Origin: Chryseobacterium sp. LJ668
Lineage (GTDB): Bacteria > Bacteroidota > Bacteroidia > Flavobacteriales > Weeksellaceae
Assembly (NCBI RefSeq): GCF_019613955.1
Contig: NZ_CP080443.1
Coordinates: 558,001 to 622,000 of the forward strand
Direction: 5' to 3'
Length of the DNA: 64,000 nt
The translations under genes were made by a program, and so were the position numbers. Positions 1 to 8,325 of this stretch are shown in pieces (positions within the stretch are counted from its first letter, which is position 1; each line of letters opens with the position of its first letter). Below the pieces are notes generated by a model. The model saw only the letters and a program-made list of their open reading frames with translations. It was not told where the DNA came from and did not search any database.

Positions 1-340
1 CTCCGGAAGTCATTTTTGATGACCAATTTGCATGCTGTGCAGTCCATTCTTTTGATTTTTCTGTGAGTTCCAGACTTTTTGGTACATCTCCGGCTTTTGA
101 AGCTGCAGCCATTTCAGAAACCATGGTAGCGTATTCAGTAGCGAATTCCTGAACTTCCGGATTGCTGAATTTTGGTACCGGCACACCATCTATAGTGACG
201 CCAGATGTTTCAGAGACATTTTTCTCCGGAACAGCAGAATTTTCTGCTTGAAGGCTCTCAGCTTTTGAGGCTTTAGTGTTTTTGCATGCTGTAATGCATA
301 TTAATGCAACAGCAAACAACATTAGGATAGTTTTTTTCAT
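1..340 (-). CDS. Hypothetical lipoprotein, partial (C-terminus beyond the window)
   Basis: Read on the minus strand from an ATG at 340, the frame stays open to base 1, so about 113 codons are visible and the C-terminus is missing. The N-terminus is a lipoprotein signal: MKK, a hydrophobic stretch, then a Cys (CITAC, Cys about 19) suited to lipidation, followed by a Ser/Lys/Glu-rich linker. The visible mature part has a charged, probably helical segment (VQEFATEYATMVSEMAAASK) and two Trp residues near the edge. I do not recognise the family. The divergent neighbour at 853 starts 512 bp away, so the AT-rich gap must hold promoters for both. Function is unknown; export to an outer-membrane or periplasmic face is inferred from the lipobox. 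Confidence 0.75.
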   Translation of the reverse strand, partial: MKKTILMLFAVALICITACKNTKASKAESLQAENSAVPEKNVSETSGVTIDGVPVPKFSNPEVQEFATEYATMVSEMAAASKAGDVPKSLELTEKSKEWTAQHANWSSKMTSG

Positions 341-852
341 AAATATCTGATTTTATCTGTATTACAAATATAAATTAATTTATGAATTATTTAAATAAAA
401 ATATATTTAGGGTTAAATAATTCAAAGAAACAATACATGTTGTAAAAAATCAATAATTATTTTTATTTGTATAAATTTTTACTGATTTCTAATATAATAA
501 TTATACACATAAATTTTTACCATGAATAATTTAATATGATAATTTAGTAAACATTACAATGCAGTCTTATTTCTACCTTAATTAAAATATTTTGAAAGTT
601 GTTGTTAACAATTTTTGTCATTAAATTTATATTATTGAATTATATAACATAATAATTTATTATTAACAAATTAAAATAATAATAAGATTATAAATTAATA
701 AAAATTAGAAATAATAAATATTGACCTAAATAAAAAAAACACATTAATAACAAATCTCCATATTTATTTAAAATAATTCATAAAAAACGTTGTTTTATTG
801 ATAAAATTATTTAATTTTATCAAAATTATTAAGTTATTTAAAATAATAAAAT
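341..852. other. AT-rich intergenic region between divergent genes
   Basis: These 512 bp are extremely A+T rich and contain no supportable ORF. They separate a minus-strand lipoprotein gene from the plus-strand T9SS adhesin gene. The only structured element I see is the perfect palindrome at 798-823. The rest is probably promoter and untranslated leader DNA. Confidence 0.7.
798..823. promoter_or_regulatory. 26-bp perfect palindrome upstream of the T9SS adhesin
   Basis: The half-site TTGATAAAATTA is followed by a TT spacer and its exact reverse complement. It ends about 30 bp before the ATG at 853, where either an operator or a leader hairpin would sit. The background is AT-rich, which makes chance palindromes easier, but 12 matching base pairs in a row is still long. 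No cognate regulator is visible. Confidence 0.4.
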
Positions 853-963
853 ATGAAACAATTTTATAAATGGGGGAAAAATCGGCCTAAAAACTTGTAC
901 TGTTTTAGTAAATGGTACAAACTATTACCATTTCTTATCACCTCATTACTGCGTCAAATGTAA
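853..963 (+). pseudogene. Out-of-frame signal peptide of the adjoining T9SS adhesin
   Basis: An ATG at 853 opens a 36-codon frame starting MKQFYKWGKNRPKNLY, with a basic N-region and a hydrophobic core (LLPFLITSLL), and ends at TAA 961-963. This is a typical export signal. The 1628-residue adhesin frame, which overlaps from 912, lacks a proper signal of its own. Reading one extra G at about position 951 joins the frames as LITSLL-ASNVMGQ-NASQYSF, a complete signal peptide with a plausible cleavage site after the MGQ. So the gene probably began at 853 and is interrupted by a one-base deletion, either real or a sequence error. Confidence 0.7.
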
Positions 964-3900
964 TGGGGCAAAATGCATCCCAATATTCTTTTACACAATC
1001 TAATGGTACTTACACTGCACTGTCTACTCCTACTGTATTAGGATCTGGTTCTGCACTTGACAATCAAACTTATTCTATAGCACCAGCAAGTTTAAGTGGT
1101 TTTAGTTTTAATTTTGCGGGAACAAATTACACTGCATTTACAGTCTCTGCAAATGGATTTATTGGTTTCGGATCTAGTCTAATGAGCGGAAGTACTTATA
1201 CTCCAATTAGTTCAAGTACAGGAAGTAATGCTTTCGTGGCGGCATATGCTGATGATCTAGGGGGGCTAAGTGCAAGTACCCAAATTTCTTGGAAACTTGA
1301 AGGTTCTTCGCCAAATAGAGAATTGGTAATAGAATATAAAAATATAAGAAACTATAATACAAGTGGTATAGATTTATCTTTCCAAATCAGACTACGAGAA
1401 ACTACAAATGTTATTAATATAGTATATGGCACTATGACATATACGAGTACTACAAGTGATGCCAGTCAGGTTGGTATTAAGTCAAGTACTACTACAGGAC
1501 ATTTTAGCAACAGAACAACTACTACCAATTGGAATTCTACTACAGCTGGAGCTTCAAATTCAGTAACCTGTACGGTATTAAATACAGTAACAATGCCTTC
1601 ATCAGGACTTACATTTAGTTATAGTCCTCCATTACCTTGTACCGGAACACCTGTAGCCGGATCTGTAACTCCTACCACACAAAATATCTGTAGTGGAACG
1701 GTACCAGCAGTTTTAGCACTTACCGGGTATTCTACAGATAGCGGTATTGCTTTTCAATGGGAACAATCTTCTGATAACAGTTCTTGGACAAATGTAACCG
1801 GAGGATCAGGAGCTACCACAGCAACATATACTCCCGCATCTTTTGGGGGTGCACTTATTTACTATAGATGTAAAGTTACCTGTACAGCTAGTACATTGTT
1901 TAGCTACTCAAATGCTGTAACGATTGATAATACTATAAATCCAACAACACAAGTTAGTGGATTAGCGTTTTCCAATATAACTCAGGCTGGTTTTACTTCA
2001 ACATGGACTAACGGTAATGGAAATAGAAGAGTTGTATATATAAGCAATAATCCTATAACAGACCCTACAAATGGTAGTGCTAATGCACTTACAGCAAATA
2101 GTATTTATGCAGGAAGTGGGCAACAAATTGTTTATGATGGTACGGGAACATCAGTAGCTATTACCGGACTTATTCCCGGAACAACATATTATGTAAAAGT
2201 GTATGAATATACTCGTTGTGGCTCTGCAAACCCATATACATATTACTATAACACAAGCTCAGGTACTAACGCAAGTACAGGTAGTCCTTCGGCACCCGTG
2301 GCTGTTCCATGGACAGAAGCATTTACCACTACTTCCTTACCAAGTTCTTGGGCTAACACTTCTACATGGCTAATTGGTAATATAAATACAACTATAAATG
2401 ATGGTACAACTTCTAATTATATTTATTATAACTTGTACAGCACAGCTACAACAGCAAATTTTTCGACGGCAACTTTTTCGCCGCTACCTGCAAATTATCG
2501 ATTAAGATTTAATTATAACTTAGCAAATTTCAATAGTCCTTTTGGTCCACCAGCCACTGGAAGTGGAAACTTTATTGTGGCAATTTCTACAAATAACGGA
2601 AGCACTTATACCAATGTGGCCACAGTAGCAAACAATGGCGTAGCAGGATGGCAAACCTATACTTACGACTTATCATCTTATGTTGGACAACAAATTAAGG
2701 TAAAACTAACTGGTAACTGGACTTCCGGAGATTATTATTTATCTTTTGATAATTTCAGAATAGAGGAAATCGCCGCATGCGACATTGTAACCAGTATATC
2801 TTCATCTAATATTACTGCAGTAGGTGCGGCTCTAAATTGGACATCATCTTCCTCCAATCCAAGTGGAGGCTATGAATACGAAATAAGAACCAGCGGTGCT
2901 GCTGGAAGCGGATCAACAGGTTTAGTTTCTAGCGGATCTGTTGGGGCAGGTATTTTAACTGCTAATATTTCCGGATTATCTCCTGCAACATTTTACAATG
3001 CATATATAAGAAGTAATTGTGATGCTCAAGGTTATAGTCTTTGGAGTAGTGCTGCACCATTTACCACATTCTGCAATACTCCGTCTGACGCTAGTAACAT
3101 TGTGATCTCAAATATCACTGCCACAACATTAACACTTAGTTACACAACAGCACCTGTAGCACCTACAGGATATATGCTTTTTCAATCCACAAGTGCAGTT
3201 GCTCCCACTCTTACCAACGGTTCGTCATACACTAGTGGGGCAAGCTATACTCTTGGAGGACAAAATTACTTATGTCTCGTGAATAACAATGTAGGAACTT
3301 CTTTCAATATAACTTCACTTACCAGCAATTCAAGGCTTTATTATTACGTATTTTCAATTACAAATAGCGGTTGTAGTAACTCCTACTCTCCAGGCATTAG
3401 CAGTGCTCCCGTAACAACGTGTTCAGCAGCACCTACCTCACCTAGAGTAACGGGAATTACAACTAATGGAGCCAATGTATCTTGGACGGCTTCTGCTGTT
3501 GGAGGAGCCTTTGCAACCATAAACTATTCTTTAGAACTTTATACAGATGCAGCATATACAAACCAAGTTGCCGGCTCTCCGTATTCTACTGGAACGCTTC
3601 TTACTCAAGCATTGAATGGTTTATCTCCTTCTACACAGTATTATTATCGTATAAGATCTACAAACGGATCTTGTGGCAGCCTTGCTACCGGCACTTTTAC
3701 TACACTTTGCAGTACAATATCGGCACCTACTGCAACACAAGATTTTAGTACTTTTTCGGGAGCGGCACCTAGCCCAGCATGTTGGTCTGAAGCCACAGGA
3801 GTTTTAGCTACTACTTCTACATTATCTGGAACAACGAGCGCATGGCTTAATAAAACCAATGGGTTTGCCAATATAAGCTCAACAAATATGGGGGTTTCCA

Positions 3901-5798
3901 TCAATTTATACGGCACAAAAAATGAATGGATTATTTCTCCGGCGATAGATCTTGGCTCTACACCGGGATTGTACATATTAAAATATAAATATGCTGTAAC
4001 GGGATATAATAACACAACAACTCAAACTACTTTAAGCACTCATAAAGTAAGTGTTGTTATTTCCACCAACGGTGGCGCTACATGGAGCAGCGCAAATACT
4101 CTAAAAACCTATACAGGCGCTGGTACATATAGCAATACAGGAGCTTTTGAAACAATAAATCTAAGTACATATTACGGAGTCGTAAAAATTGCTTTTGTAG
4201 CAACAACATCTTCTAACACACCAGATATAGATTTTCATATTGATGATTTTTCTATAGAAGCAGTGCCTTCTCCTATTTGGACAGGAAATCCTGCATCTTG
4301 GGTAAACGGATCACCTATAGCTAATTTACCCGCTACTATTGATGCAGACTATTCCGGGCCTTCTTTCACTTCCTTAAATCTAACGGTGAATACCGGAAAA
4401 ATACTTGATATAAATAATGGAACAACGGTAACAACCGCTAACATTTCAAACAATGGTAATATTAATGTGAATGATGGAGGAAACCTTATTCAAACTGTGG
4501 GGTCCTCTTACTCAGGAAGCGGAATCTTTAAAGTAAATAAAAACGGAACCAGTTTACCAGACAGATATGCATTTTGGGCTTCTCCTGTAGTGGGACAAAA
4601 CCTAAGTGAAATTTATGGATCCGGAAACACTCCGCCGTATATTACAACTTATGAAACTTCAACTGATTATTTTATCAATGCAGCTTCTACCACAGGTGCG
4701 TTTGGTGTTGGATATGCGATTAAAACACCATCTGTTTCAAATACTACATTCGCAGGAAACCCAAATAACAATGCCCAAACAACAGCTATATCTACTTTAG
4801 GAAACGGATTCAATTTAATAGGAAATCCATATCCCTCTAATTTAGATTTGAACGCATTTTATAATGCCAATTCATCAAATATTGCTAATACATTATACTT
4901 CTGGGATAACACAAGTAGTAACGTTACTACCCAGCAAGGAGCTACAACTACAAACTTTGGATATGCTACTTACAATCCAGTTTCTAGCACCTGGGCTCCT
5001 GCTCCCAATATTTCTGCTGTTCCTACTGATACTGCAGCAAAAATAGGACAAGCATTTATTATAAAGGCTTCCAGCGGTACTTCTGTAAATTTTAACAATA
5101 CTATGAGGGTTTCTAATTCTGCAGCTTTCTTTAATAAAAACAACTCTAATATTGAAGGTAAGTATTGGCTAAAACTAGCTACGTCTTACAACACTAATAA
5201 TACATTAGCCATTGTATATGATCAAGCAGCCAATAATTCTTTAGATAATTATGATTCTAAAGCGTTTGGAAATACTTCAGACAGTTTTTACTCATTAGTC
5301 AATGCTGATCAATTGATTATTCAAGGAAGATCTGGTTTCAATATCAATGATGTAGTACCTCTGGGTAACAAACATTTTGAAAATGGAACTTTTGTAATCT
5401 CATTGTCACAAAAAGAAGGATTGTTTAGTAACGGACAAGAAATTTATTTACACGATAAATTGCAGAATACCTACACAAATTTGCAAACTTCGAACTATAG
5501 CTTCACCAGTAATTCGGGTGAAACAGCGAACAGATTTGAAATTGTATATAAGTTAGGTACTCTAAGTACTTCCGAAACGCAAAACTCTGATATAAAAATA
5601 TATAAAGATGGTGATGATTTCGTGGTTGAAAACAGCAAATCTATCCAAAGTGTGCAATTATTTGATGCTTCCGGAAGACTTGTTCAAAACTTAAAATCTA
5701 ACGAAAAAACAATAAGATTGAAAGGAATAAGCCAAGGAATGTATATTATAAAGGCTACTTCTGAGGGTAAAGAATACACAAGAAAAATTATAAAATAA
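912..5798 (+). CDS. Large secreted adhesin-like protein with fibronectin III repeats and type A T9SS sorting domain
   Basis: The frame encodes 1628 residues rich in Thr, Ser, Asn and Gly, as in Bacteroidota surface adhesins. An N-terminal beta-sandwich-like region (about 20-230) is followed by an Ig-like segment (about 250-340), several fibronectin type III-like repeats (motifs such as ITGLIPGTTYYVKVYEY and ISGLSPATFYNAYIRSNC between about 340 and 930) and two carbohydrate-binding or cleaved-adhesin-like jelly rolls (about 460-620 and 950-1120). The last 75 residues (FDASGRLVQNL, then GMYIIKATSEGKEYTRKIIK) are a type A T9SS C-terminal sorting domain, so export through the T9SS and attachment to the surface are expected. 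The true start is probably the ATG at 853, with a one-base frameshift near 951; the frame as it stands has no signal peptide. A small membrane protein follows 5 bp downstream. Confidence 0.85.
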   Translation: MVQTITISYHLITASNVMGQNASQYSFTQSNGTYTALSTPTVLGSGSALDNQTYSIAPASLSGFSFNFAGTNYTAFTVSANGFIGFGSSLMSGSTYTPISSSTGSNAFVAAYADDLGGLSASTQISWKLEGSSPNRELVIEYKNIRNYNTSGIDLSFQIRLRETTNVINIVYGTMTYTSTTSDASQVGIKSSTTTGHFSNRTTTTNWNSTTAGASNSVTCTVLNTVTMPSSGLTFSYSPPLPCTGTPVAGSVTPTTQNICSGTVPAVLALTGYSTDSGIAFQWEQSSDNSSWTNVTGGSGATTATYTPASFGGALIYYRCKVTCTASTLFSYSNAVTIDNTINPTTQVSGLAFSNITQAGFTSTWTNGNGNRRVVYISNNPITDPTNGSANALTANSIYAGSGQQIVYDGTGTSVAITGLIPGTTYYVKVYEYTRCGSANPYTYYYNTSSGTNASTGSPSAPVAVPWTEAFTTTSLPSSWANTSTWLIGNINTTINDGTTSNYIYYNLYSTATTANFSTATFSPLPANYRLRFNYNLANFNSPFGPPATGSGNFIVAISTNNGSTYTNVATVANNGVAGWQTYTYDLSSYVGQQIKVKLTGNWTSGDYYLSFDNFRIEEIAACDIVTSISSSNITAVGAALNWTSSSSNPSGGYEYEIRTSGAAGSGSTGLVSSGSVGAGILTANISGLSPATFYNAYIRSNCDAQGYSLWSSAAPFTTFCNTPSDASNIVISNITATTLTLSYTTAPVAPTGYMLFQSTSAVAPTLTNGSSYTSGASYTLGGQNYLCLVNNNVGTSFNITSLTSNSRLYYYVFSITNSGCSNSYSPGISSAPVTTCSAAPTSPRVTGITTNGANVSWTASAVGGAFATINYSLELYTDAAYTNQVAGSPYSTGTLLTQALNGLSPSTQYYYRIRSTNGSCGSLATGTFTTLCSTISAPTATQDFSTFSGAAPSPACWSEATGVLATTSTLSGTTSAWLNKTNGFANISSTNMGVSINLYGTKNEWIISPAIDLGSTPGLYILKYKYAVTGYNNTTTQTTLSTHKVSVVISTNGGATWSSANTLKTYTGAGTYSNTGAFETINLSTYYGVVKIAFVATTSSNTPDIDFHIDDFSIEAVPSPIWTGNPASWVNGSPIANLPATIDADYSGPSFTSLNLTVNTGKILDINNGTTVTTANISNNGNINVNDGGNLIQTVGSSYSGSGIFKVNKNGTSLPDRYAFWASPVVGQNLSEIYGSGNTPPYITTYETSTDYFINAASTTGAFGVGYAIKTPSVSNTTFAGNPNNNAQTTAISTLGNGFNLIGNPYPSNLDLNAFYNANSSNIANTLYFWDNTSSNVTTQQGATTTNFGYATYNPVSSTWAPAPNISAVPTDTAAKIGQAFIIKASSGTSVNFNNTMRVSNSAAFFNKNNSNIEGKYWLKLATSYNTNNTLAIVYDQAANNSLDNYDSKAFGNTSDSFYSLVNADQLIIQGRSGFNINDVVPLGNKHFENGTFVISLSQKEGLFSNGQEIYLHDKLQNTYTNLQTSNYSFTSNSGETANRFEIVYKLGTLSTSETQNSDIKIYKDGDDFVVENSKSIQSVQLFDASGRLVQNLKSNEKTIRLKGISQGMYIIKATSEGKEYTRKIIK

Positions 5799-5803
5799 GG
5801 ATT

Positions 5804-6046
5804 ATGAAAAAAATATTGATCACATCGTTCATTTTATGTTCTTTCTTTGGATTAGCTCAGCAAAATTCAAATATTTTTACAAAAGATAATACAACATATT
5901 CTGAATCTACGACAGAACAAGACGTTATGGTTGAACCTGGAAATCCAGGAGATCCTGTACCGATTGACAATTATATACCTCCATTAATGGTAATTTCAAT
6001 TTTACTTATAATTTACAGCAGTAAAAAAATTAAAAAAATCGATTAA
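5804..6046 (+). CDS. Small exported membrane protein with PGNPGDPVPID motif
   Basis: This 80-residue protein starts 5 bp after the adhesin gene with AAGGATT just upstream, so the two are probably one transcript. It has a signal peptide (MKKILITSFILCSFFGLAQQ), a short polar acidic stretch, a Gly/Pro motif (PGNPGDPVPIDNYIPP), a C-terminal transmembrane helix (about 58-72) and a basic tail (KKIKKID). Similar tiny proteins with a GDPxxPID motif before a terminal helix occur next to secreted-protein genes in Chryseobacterium and Flavobacterium, as far as I recall, and are sometimes mislabelled signal peptidase. The layout of motif, helix and basic tail resembles a sorting signal. Function is unknown. 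Confidence 0.8.
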   Translation: MKKILITSFILCSFFGLAQQNSNIFTKDNTTYSESTTEQDVMVEPGNPGDPVPIDNYIPPLMVISILLIIYSSKKIKKID

Positions 6047-6069
6047 AGTAGAATAATTTATTAATAATC

Positions 6070-6103
6070 AGCCGCTTCGTTTTTTACGAGGCGGTTATTT
6101 TTT
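6070..6103 (+). terminator. Rho-independent terminator after the adhesin operon
   Basis: A 10-bp stem (AGCCGCTTCG with CGAGGCGGTT, two G-T wobbles), a short T-rich loop and a following T run. Confidence 0.85.
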
Positions 6104-6197
6104 AAACAAAAATCAGAATGGGATACATCTTGTCATTAACTTTATATGCCAGTAATCATAATAAATATTTATTTTTGATTAGTTTTATAAAATAACA

Positions 6198-6731
6198 ATG
6201 AAAATATTAGCATTTGCAGGAAGCACCTCTTCCACATCCATTAATAGAGAGTTGGTAAAATTTGTTTTGAAAAGTTTTCCACAAGAAGAGATCAAGTTAA
6301 TTGATTTGAACGATTTTTCAATGCCGGTTTTTTCTGTTGACCTGGAAAAGAAAGGATTTCCGGATGAAGCGCATCAATTTTTAAAAAATATTGAAGAATG
6401 TGATGTGATCATTTGTTCGCTTGCAGAACACAACCGCTCTTACAGTGCAGCTTTTAAAAATATTTTTGACTGGGCTTCCCGAATCAATGTAAAAGTTTTC
6501 CAAAATAAGCCAATGCTTTTGATGAGTACTTCTCCAGGCGGTTACGGCGGCGGAAACGTAATGAATACGGCAAAAACTTTTTTTCCTCAATTTGGTGCTG
6601 ATGTAAAAGAAACTTTTTCATTGCCTAAATTTTATGAAAATTTCGATTTGGAAAGCGGGGTCATCAATCCGGAAATGCTGGTAGATCTGAATGGCAAGAT
6701 TGAAAATTTTAAAGACCAGATCAAAAACTAA
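6198..6731 (+). CDS. NAD(P)H-dependent FMN reductase family protein
   Basis: The 177-residue protein has a flavodoxin-like fold: the N-terminal beta strand and phosphate loop (MKILAFAGSTSSTSINRELV) bind FMN phosphate, and the SPGGYGGGNVM loop (about 112-122) is the second flavin-binding signature of the FMN_red family (PF03358). Members reduce FMN or quinones with NAD(P)H; a cytosolic role in quinone or azo reduction and redox defence is likely, but the substrate cannot be read from sequence. It is the first gene of a tightly packed cluster of five, its stop overlapping the next start (ATG within the TAATG). Length matches the family. Confidence 0.88.
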   Translation: MKILAFAGSTSSTSINRELVKFVLKSFPQEEIKLIDLNDFSMPVFSVDLEKKGFPDEAHQFLKNIEECDVIICSLAEHNRSYSAAFKNIFDWASRINVKVFQNKPMLLMSTSPGGYGGGNVMNTAKTFFPQFGADVKETFSLPKFYENFDLESGVINPEMLVDLNGKIENFKDQIKN

Positions 6732-7309
6732 TGACAAAAGGGAGATTAGAAGCTTTCAGCGATGGCGTTTTAGCTGTCATTATCACAATTATGGTTCTTG
6801 AGCTAAAAGTACCTGAAGGAAGTGATTGGGTAAGTCTGAAACCCCTTATCGCTAAGTTTTTGGCTTATATCTTCAGCTTTATTTACATAGGAATTTATTG
6901 GAATAACCATCATCACCTGTTTCAGGCTGTAAAAAAGGTTAACGGAAATATTCTTTGGGCTAATCTTCATTTATTATTCTGGCTTTCATTAATGCCTTCT
7001 GCAACAGAATGGATCGGAGCCACACACTTTGCAAAAAACCCTGTAACCATATATGGTTTTGGATTAATCATGTGCGCAATTGCCTACACCATATTGGAAA
7101 ATTTAATCCTTAAAAACGAAGGTGAAAATTCAACTTTAAAAGAAGCTATACATTCTAAATTCAAAGAATATATCTCTATTGTATTTTATATTTTAGGGAT
7201 CGTCACTTCTTTTTTCTATCCTTATATTGCCATAGGTTTTTACTATATTGTTGCTTTAATATGGCTGATTCCTGATAAAAGAATTGAAAAATTACTAAAA
7301 GAAAATTAA
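6731..7309 (+). CDS. TMEM175/DUF1211 family potassium-channel-like membrane protein
   Basis: This 192-residue integral membrane protein carries the family hallmark RLEAFSDGVLAVIITIMVLEL in its first helix (the RxxxFSDG motif of TMEM175 channels, PF06736), followed by further hydrophobic helices (about 45-62, 80-95, 107-125, 146-165, 168-183). Bacterial TMEM175 proteins form tetrameric K+-selective pores. The length is that of single-repeat bacterial members. The start overlaps the stop of the FMN reductase gene and the next start follows one base after its stop, so translation is probably coupled. Physiological role in this operon is not known. Confidence 0.85.
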   Translation: MTKGRLEAFSDGVLAVIITIMVLELKVPEGSDWVSLKPLIAKFLAYIFSFIYIGIYWNNHHHLFQAVKKVNGNILWANLHLLFWLSLMPSATEWIGATHFAKNPVTIYGFGLIMCAIAYTILENLILKNEGENSTLKEAIHSKFKEYISIVFYILGIVTSFFYPYIAIGFYYIVALIWLIPDKRIEKLLKEN

Positions 7310-7310
7310 C

Positions 7311-7529
7311 ATGGAAACACACGAGTATATCAACGGTGAGATAACCGTCATTTGGGAACCGAAAAAGTGCATCCACGCTGCAATCTGTGTAAAAAGTCTT
7401 CCGCAGGTGTATCGTCCAAATGAAAAACCTTGGCTAAAACCGGAAAACGCAACACCTATGGAGCTGAAAAATCAAATTGATCTTTGTCCTTCAGGAGCAT
7501 TAAGTTATAAATTCAACACAAAAAAATAA
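7311..7529 (+). CDS. YjdI-like divergent 4Fe-4S mono-cluster protein
   Basis: A 72-residue protein of the Fer4_19 family (PF06902), to which E. coli YjdI belongs. Visible signature: KKCIHAAICVKSLPQVY near the N-terminus and DLCPSGALSY near the C-terminus, the latter a CP motif typical of ferredoxin-like cluster binding. Only three cysteines are available in the motifs, so the fourth ligand, if there is a 4Fe-4S cluster, is not Cys; that agrees with the divergent nature of the family. A cytosolic redox role is assumed. It sits directly before an OsmC gene (start one base after its stop) and a YjdJ-like acetyltransferase, a neighbourhood that recalls yjdI-yjdJ of E. coli. Confidence 0.88.
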   Translation: METHEYINGEITVIWEPKKCIHAAICVKSLPQVYRPNEKPWLKPENATPMELKNQIDLCPSGALSYKFNTKK

Positions 7530-7927
7530 TGGCTGTAACCGTAAAAGCAAGTCTAGGCAAAACAAAATATTATACCGAAGTTGTCGCCGGTGAAAATCAA
7601 CTGATCACAGACGAGCCTATAGATAAAGGCGGCCAGAATAAAGGCTTTAATCCGTTTGAAATTTTAGCCACATCTCTGGCAAGCTGTACTGCTGCAACGC
7701 TCAGAATGTATATTGACAGAAAAGAATGGGATATCGAAAAAATTAATGTAGAAGTTGAACTTGAAAATTTTCCGCTGACGAGATTGGCGGTTTTTAGAAG
7801 AAGTATCAGCTTTGAGGGAAGTAATATCAATGAAGATCAGCTAAAAAGACTGTACACCATCGCAGATGCATGCCCAATTCACAAAATATTGACCAACGAA
7901 ATAGAAATACAAACCAAAATTTCATAA
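7529..7927 (+). CDS. OsmC/Ohr family peroxiredoxin-like protein
   Basis: The 132-residue product matches the OsmC fold (PF02566): GGQNKGFNPFEILATSLASC (about 33-52) carries the first catalytic Cys in the LASCTAATLRMY helix, and DACPIHKILTNEIEI near the C-terminus carries the second Cys. This Cys pair reduces organic hydroperoxides in OsmC/Ohr proteins. The family length is normal. Its start overlaps the stop of the YjdI-like gene and the acetyltransferase gene begins one base after its stop. Inferred role: peroxide or electrophile detoxification together with the Fe-S protein and flavin reductase of the same operon. Confidence 0.9.
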   Translation: MAVTVKASLGKTKYYTEVVAGENQLITDEPIDKGGQNKGFNPFEILATSLASCTAATLRMYIDRKEWDIEKINVEVELENFPLTRLAVFRRSISFEGSNINEDQLKRLYTIADACPIHKILTNEIEIQTKIS

Positions 7928-7928
7928 G

Positions 7929-8210
7929 ATGATAGAAATTAAACAAAACAATGACGACAAACACGGAAGCTTTGAAGCTTTAATTGATGGAAAAAGAGCA
8001 GGATTAATGACATATACTTGGGCCGGTGAAGCAAGATTCATCATCGATCATACCGAAGTTGAGGAAGAATATAATGGAAAAGGCGTAGGAAAAGAAATGC
8101 TGATCAAAGCAGTAGAATTTGCAAGAGAAAATAATAAAAAGATCATTCCGCTTTGTCCGTTTGCAAAAGCGACGTTCCAGAAAAATAAAGATTTGCAGGA
8201 TGTGCTTTAA
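7929..8210 (+). CDS. YjdJ-like GNAT-type N-acetyltransferase
   Basis: A 93-residue minimal GNAT of the Acetyltransf_CG family (PF14542). It shows IIDHTEVEEEYNGKGVGKEM, where the GKGVGK loop is the acetyl-CoA pyrophosphate-binding motif, and KIIPLCPFAKATFQK, the conserved Cys-Pro-Phe segment of this subfamily. Substrate is unknown for the family; E. coli YjdJ is the comparable protein. It is the last gene of the cluster that begins at 6198, with intergenic gaps of at most one base across its last four junctions, and is followed by a terminator at 8238. Confidence 0.88.
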   Translation: MIEIKQNNDDKHGSFEALIDGKRAGLMTYTWAGEARFIIDHTEVEEEYNGKGVGKEMLIKAVEFARENNKKIIPLCPFAKATFQKNKDLQDVL

Positions 8211-8237
8211 TTGTATAGAATTTAAAAAAATATTTAT

Positions 8238-8278
8238 AAAAACCTTTCAGGAAATTTCTCTGGAAGGTTTTTCTTTTT
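8238..8278 (+). terminator. Terminator of the FMN reductase-OsmC-GNAT operon
   Basis: Stem AAAACCTTTC with GGAAGGTTTT (one G-T pair), loop of about 13 nt, then a T-rich tract. Confidence 0.8.
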
Positions 8279-8325
8279 CAGCAGAAACAAAAAAAACTAT
8301 ATTTGCTAAAATTTAAAACCTACAC

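Noticed and set aside
3644..4015. 123-codon minus-strand frame inside the T9SS adhesin
   Set aside because: It lies wholly in the Thr/Ser-rich adhesin gene, has no signals of its own and looks like a composition artefact.
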